From JAJRXG01 sp964640065 (GTDB lineage: Bacteria; Bacteroidota; Bacteroidia; Chitinophagales; Saprospiraceae): DNA of 16,607 nt. A model generated the notes under the pieces. The model was not told the origin of the DNA. It ran no database searches and saw only the letters and a program-made list of their open reading frames with translations. Shown one piece after another: positions 15,059 through 16,607 of this stretch; within the stretch, counting starts at the first letter, position 1; each line of letters begins with the position of its first letter. The position numbers and the translations under genes were made by a program. The stretch spans positions 1 to 16,607 of the forward strand of contig CAZXIE010000082.1 of the NCBI GenBank assembly GCA_964640065.1, written 5' to 3'.

Positions 15059-15688
15059 TCACTTGCGTCCGAAGTCAGCTGGGATCTCTCCCCACTTCTT
15101 TGTTTCCCACTTTAAGACAGGATTAGACCACGTATTATCTTTCGTCCATTGCTCTGCTCTCCCAAGCAGTTCGAAGAGATCACGATTAGTAGAGCGCTTC
15201 TCCAGCGTGGTTTTTACTTTTTTGTTTCTCAACCAACTCATAGCAGTCCTTGAGTCCGAATAAACTGGGATTTCATGCATCCCTTTCTTTTTCAGAAATG
15301 CTAAACCATGAATCAGCGCCAAGAATTCACCTACATTATTAGTACCCCAGCGAAAAGGGCCCTTATGAAAAACTTGTTCTTGGTTATGCGTCCAGACACC
15401 TTGATACTCCATGATACCTGGACTCCCACTGCACGCCGCGTCTACACTTAGACTCTCTCTGATGATACCTTTCTGTGTCAGTATAGTTTTAGGTTTAGCT
15501 CCTTTCTTGGCGATGTGATTGGTTGGGCTTTCGCCAAATGCTTGATTCGCTTCAGCTAAAGACTTGAATGATTTGTACTTAGCTCCTGGATATCCTCTTA
15601 TCTGCGCATTGCAGCTATCCCAATCGTTATAGACGCCTGGTACTGCACCTACCCAAACCACGTAGTATTTTTGTTTTTTCTTTGCCAT
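15059..15688 (-). CDS. Ribonuclease H1 with N-terminal viroplasmin (hybrid-binding) domain
   Basis: RNase H1 cuts the RNA strand of RNA-DNA hybrids, such as primers and R-loops. The 209-residue protein has an N-terminal viroplasmin/HBD domain (about 7-52: KYYVVWVGAVPGVYNDWDSC, GYPGAKYKSF, LAEANQAF), which binds hybrid duplexes. After a basic linker comes the RNase H fold from about 76 with all four acidic catalytic residues: D83 (SLSVDAAC), E121 (NNVGEFLALIHGL), D145 (PVYSDSRTA) and D205 (EIPADFGRK). This two-domain form is widespread in Bacteroidota. The start ATG at 15688 is 18 bases from the divergent tatD-like start, so the promoter must lie inside the neighbour's coding sequence. An E. 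coli rnhA-type gene lacks the first domain, so I leave the symbol empty. Confidence 0.94.
   Translation of the reverse strand: MAKKKQKYYVVWVGAVPGVYNDWDSCNAQIRGYPGAKYKSFKSLAEANQAFGESPTNHIAKKGAKPKTILTQKGIIRESLSVDAACSGSPGIMEYQGVWTHNQEQVFHKGPFRWGTNNVGEFLALIHGLAFLKKKGMHEIPVYSDSRTAMSWLRNKKVKTTLEKRSTNRDLFELLGRAEQWTKDNTWSNPVLKWETKKWGEIPADFGRK
15666..15673 (+). promoter_or_regulatory. Possible -7 element for the TatD-family gene, inside the RNase H start region
   Basis: TATTTTTG is a full match to TAnnTTTG, 33 bases before the ATG at 15707, and lies within the first codons of the oppositely oriented RNase H gene. No TTTG is seen at -33. With only 18 bases between the two starts, promoter sequence inside coding sequence is expected. 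Confidence 0.35.
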
Positions 15689-15706
15689 CTAAATCGAGTA
15701 GCACTT

Positions 15707-16483
15707 ATGTATATCGATACGCATGCACATATATACGTAGATCAATTTAAAGATGACATCAGTGACGTCATTAATAGATGTACCGAGCAGGATATACAGA
15801 AAATCCTATTACCTAATATCGACCTCACTACGATCGATCAGGTCTTCGACCTTCATCAAGCTTATCCTAGTCAGTGCTATCCCATGGTCGGTCTTCATCC
15901 ATGTTCAGTAAACGCTGACTGGCAGAAGAACCTGGATCTTCTATTTCCATATCTCGATAGAGAAGAAGTGATTGCTGTGGGTGAGATAGGTGTGGACTTG
16001 TACTGGGATAAGACATTTGCGAAAGCGCAAGAAGAAGCTTTTAGAGCTCAAATCACCTGGGCCAAAGAAAGATCGTTACCCATCGTGATCCACTCTAGAG
16101 CCGCCATAGACATCACCATCCGCATCGTACAAGAAGAACAAGATGGCAACCTAAGAGGTGTCTTCCACTGCTTTGATCAGTCGTTAGAAGAGGCGCAGAA
16201 AATCATGGACGTGGGGTTCTATATGGGACTTGGCGGTATCATCACTTACAAGAGTAATAATGCCCTTAGAAGCACGGTGGCAGAGATACCTTTATCATCG
16301 ATCATCTTAGAGACGGACTCCCCATATCTTCCACCTGTCCCCTACCGCGGCAAGCGCAATGAATCTTCTTACATCCCGCTCATCGCAGAGCGACTAGCAG
16401 ATATCCATCAAGTAGATATAGACGAGATCAAGTCGATCACTTCCGTAAATGCTCATAAACTATTTGAGAAGATTGGTAACTGA
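15707..16483 (+). CDS. TatD-family metal-dependent deoxyribonuclease/hydrolase
   Basis: The 258-residue protein is a full-length TatD-type TIM-barrel amidohydrolase. Metal ligands are in place: DTHAHIY with H6 and H8, AVGEIGVDLYW with E93, IVIHSRAA with H129, GVFHCFDQ with H154 and LETDSPYLPP with D204. GLHPC (62-66) and KRNES (216-220) are further family landmarks. Members act as 3'-5' DNases or related phosphodiesterases in DNA repair, and the exact substrate in this organism is unknown. I chose ATG 15707 because homologues begin M(I/Y)DTHAH; a TTG start 12 codons upstream would give an extension with no family match and would overlap the RNase H gene. The next feature downstream is a hairpin at 16518-16538. 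Confidence 0.93.
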   Translation: MYIDTHAHIYVDQFKDDISDVINRCTEQDIQKILLPNIDLTTIDQVFDLHQAYPSQCYPMVGLHPCSVNADWQKNLDLLFPYLDREEVIAVGEIGVDLYWDKTFAKAQEEAFRAQITWAKERSLPIVIHSRAAIDITIRIVQEEQDGNLRGVFHCFDQSLEEAQKIMDVGFYMGLGGIITYKSNNALRSTVAEIPLSSIILETDSPYLPPVPYRGKRNESSYIPLIAERLADIHQVDIDEIKSITSVNAHKLFEKIGN

Positions 16484-16508
16484 GTTAGCTCTAAAGGCTT
16501 GTCACGTA

Positions 16509-16538
16509 TAAAAAATGCTGCCCAGTCGAGTCGGGCAG
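16509..16538 (-). terminator. Intrinsic terminator for a minus-strand transcript entering from the right
   Basis: CTGCCC (16518-16523) pairs with GGGCAG (16533-16538) around a nine-base loop, and the stem can extend by G-T and T-A pairs at its base. On the minus strand the stem is followed by CATTTTTTAT, the expected T-run; on the plus strand no T-run follows. It therefore fits a minus-strand gene or RNA whose 3' end lies near 16540-16557 better than it fits tatD. Confidence 0.6.
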
Positions 16539-16541
16539 TAA

Positions 16542-16607
16542 TCATAATTTGTATTGCGGAGAGAGAGGGATTACTTTTAGTGATCCCAGAGGGTGGGTTG
16601 CAATCCA
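16542..16607 (-). other. Right-edge segment: tRNA-Ser-like 3' tail or end of a minus-strand coding frame
   Basis: On the minus strand, 16572-16555 reads AATCCCTCTCTCTCCGCA, which is what the 3' end of a tRNA-Ser looks like: T-stem strand, acceptor strand TCTCTCC, discriminator G, then CA. The matching T-arm is abnormal, since GGGAT and ATCCC flank ten bases rather than a seven-base TTCGAAT-type loop. GTGGGTTGCAATCCAC (16593-16607 plus the next base outside) is a near palindrome. One minus-strand frame is also open across the segment, reads WIATHPLGSLKVIPLSPQYKL, and stops with TGA at 16544-16542, just before the terminator. The window ends too soon to choose between a degenerate tRNA-derived sequence, a repeat and a gene end. 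Confidence 0.3.

Noticed and set aside
16542..16607. Functional tRNA-Ser gene at the right edge
   Set aside because: The T-loop has the wrong length and sequence, and the anticodon and D-arms, if any, lie outside the window.
1..16607. CRISPR array, prophage, transposon, toxin-antitoxin or restriction/defence system
   Set aside because: No regularly spaced repeats, integrase, transposase or defence-type domains are present; gene content is core and envelope-related.

Overview
The window looks like ordinary chromosomal sequence from a member of the Bacteroidota, probably a Saprospiria/Cytophagia-like marine or environmental lineage (the lineage is inference). Four things point there: a secreted protein with PKD and SprB-like repeats ending in a gliding-motility-associated (type IX secretion, type B) sorting domain; a TTTG-N18-TAnnTTTG promoter in front of rplU; families typical of Bacteroidota (DUF4293, a BatE-like TPR/SH3 protein, an OstA-like repeat protein, short RsmI, viroplasmin-RNase H); and weak or absent Shine-Dalgarno sequences. 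It contains no mobile element, CRISPR array, phage gene, rRNA or intact tRNA.

Layout. 1-2245 (minus): a large T9SS-type secreted protein overlaps the start of an lptC-like lipoprotein gene that is cut by the left edge. 2331-3509 (plus): rsmI and a DUF1648 membrane protein. 3573-5844 (plus): a Tat-signal/lipoprotein 'gluconate 2-dehydrogenase subunit 3' and a GMC flavoprotein with a cysteine cluster, probably a two-subunit periplasmic dehydrogenase. 5898-7193 (plus): a secreted two-domain retropepsin-like aspartyl protease with a C-terminal PDZ domain. 7307-8275 (plus): rplU-rpmA, where L27 carries a long C-terminal extension with a helix-hairpin-helix-like domain. 8286-11958 (minus): a FAD-dependent oxidoreductase, an OstA/LptA-like protein and a BatE-like protein, closely packed. 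12014-12457 (plus): a DUF4293 membrane protein ending in a bidirectional terminator. 12511-14787 (minus): an ExbB-(four-TM protein)-ExbD-ExbD energy-transduction operon. 15059-15688 (minus): viroplasmin-RNase H1. 15707-16483 (plus): a TatD-family nuclease. The right edge holds a hairpin/T-run oriented for a minus-strand transcript and a sequence resembling the 3' end of a tRNA-Ser.

The genes share an envelope theme: LPS transport (LptC, OstA-like), proton-motive-force coupling to the outer membrane (ExbB/ExbD), type IX secretion cargo, and periplasmic oxidation and proteolysis. They are mixed with housekeeping translation genes (RsmI, L21, L27) and nucleic-acid genes (RNase H, TatD).

I found no convincing new multi-gene system. 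The items most worth checking are the L27-HhH fusion, the conserved-looking four-TM protein inside the ExbB/ExbD operon, the tandem-DTG protease with PDZ, the putative Fe-S GMC dehydrogenase, and the tRNA-Ser-like tail at the right edge.
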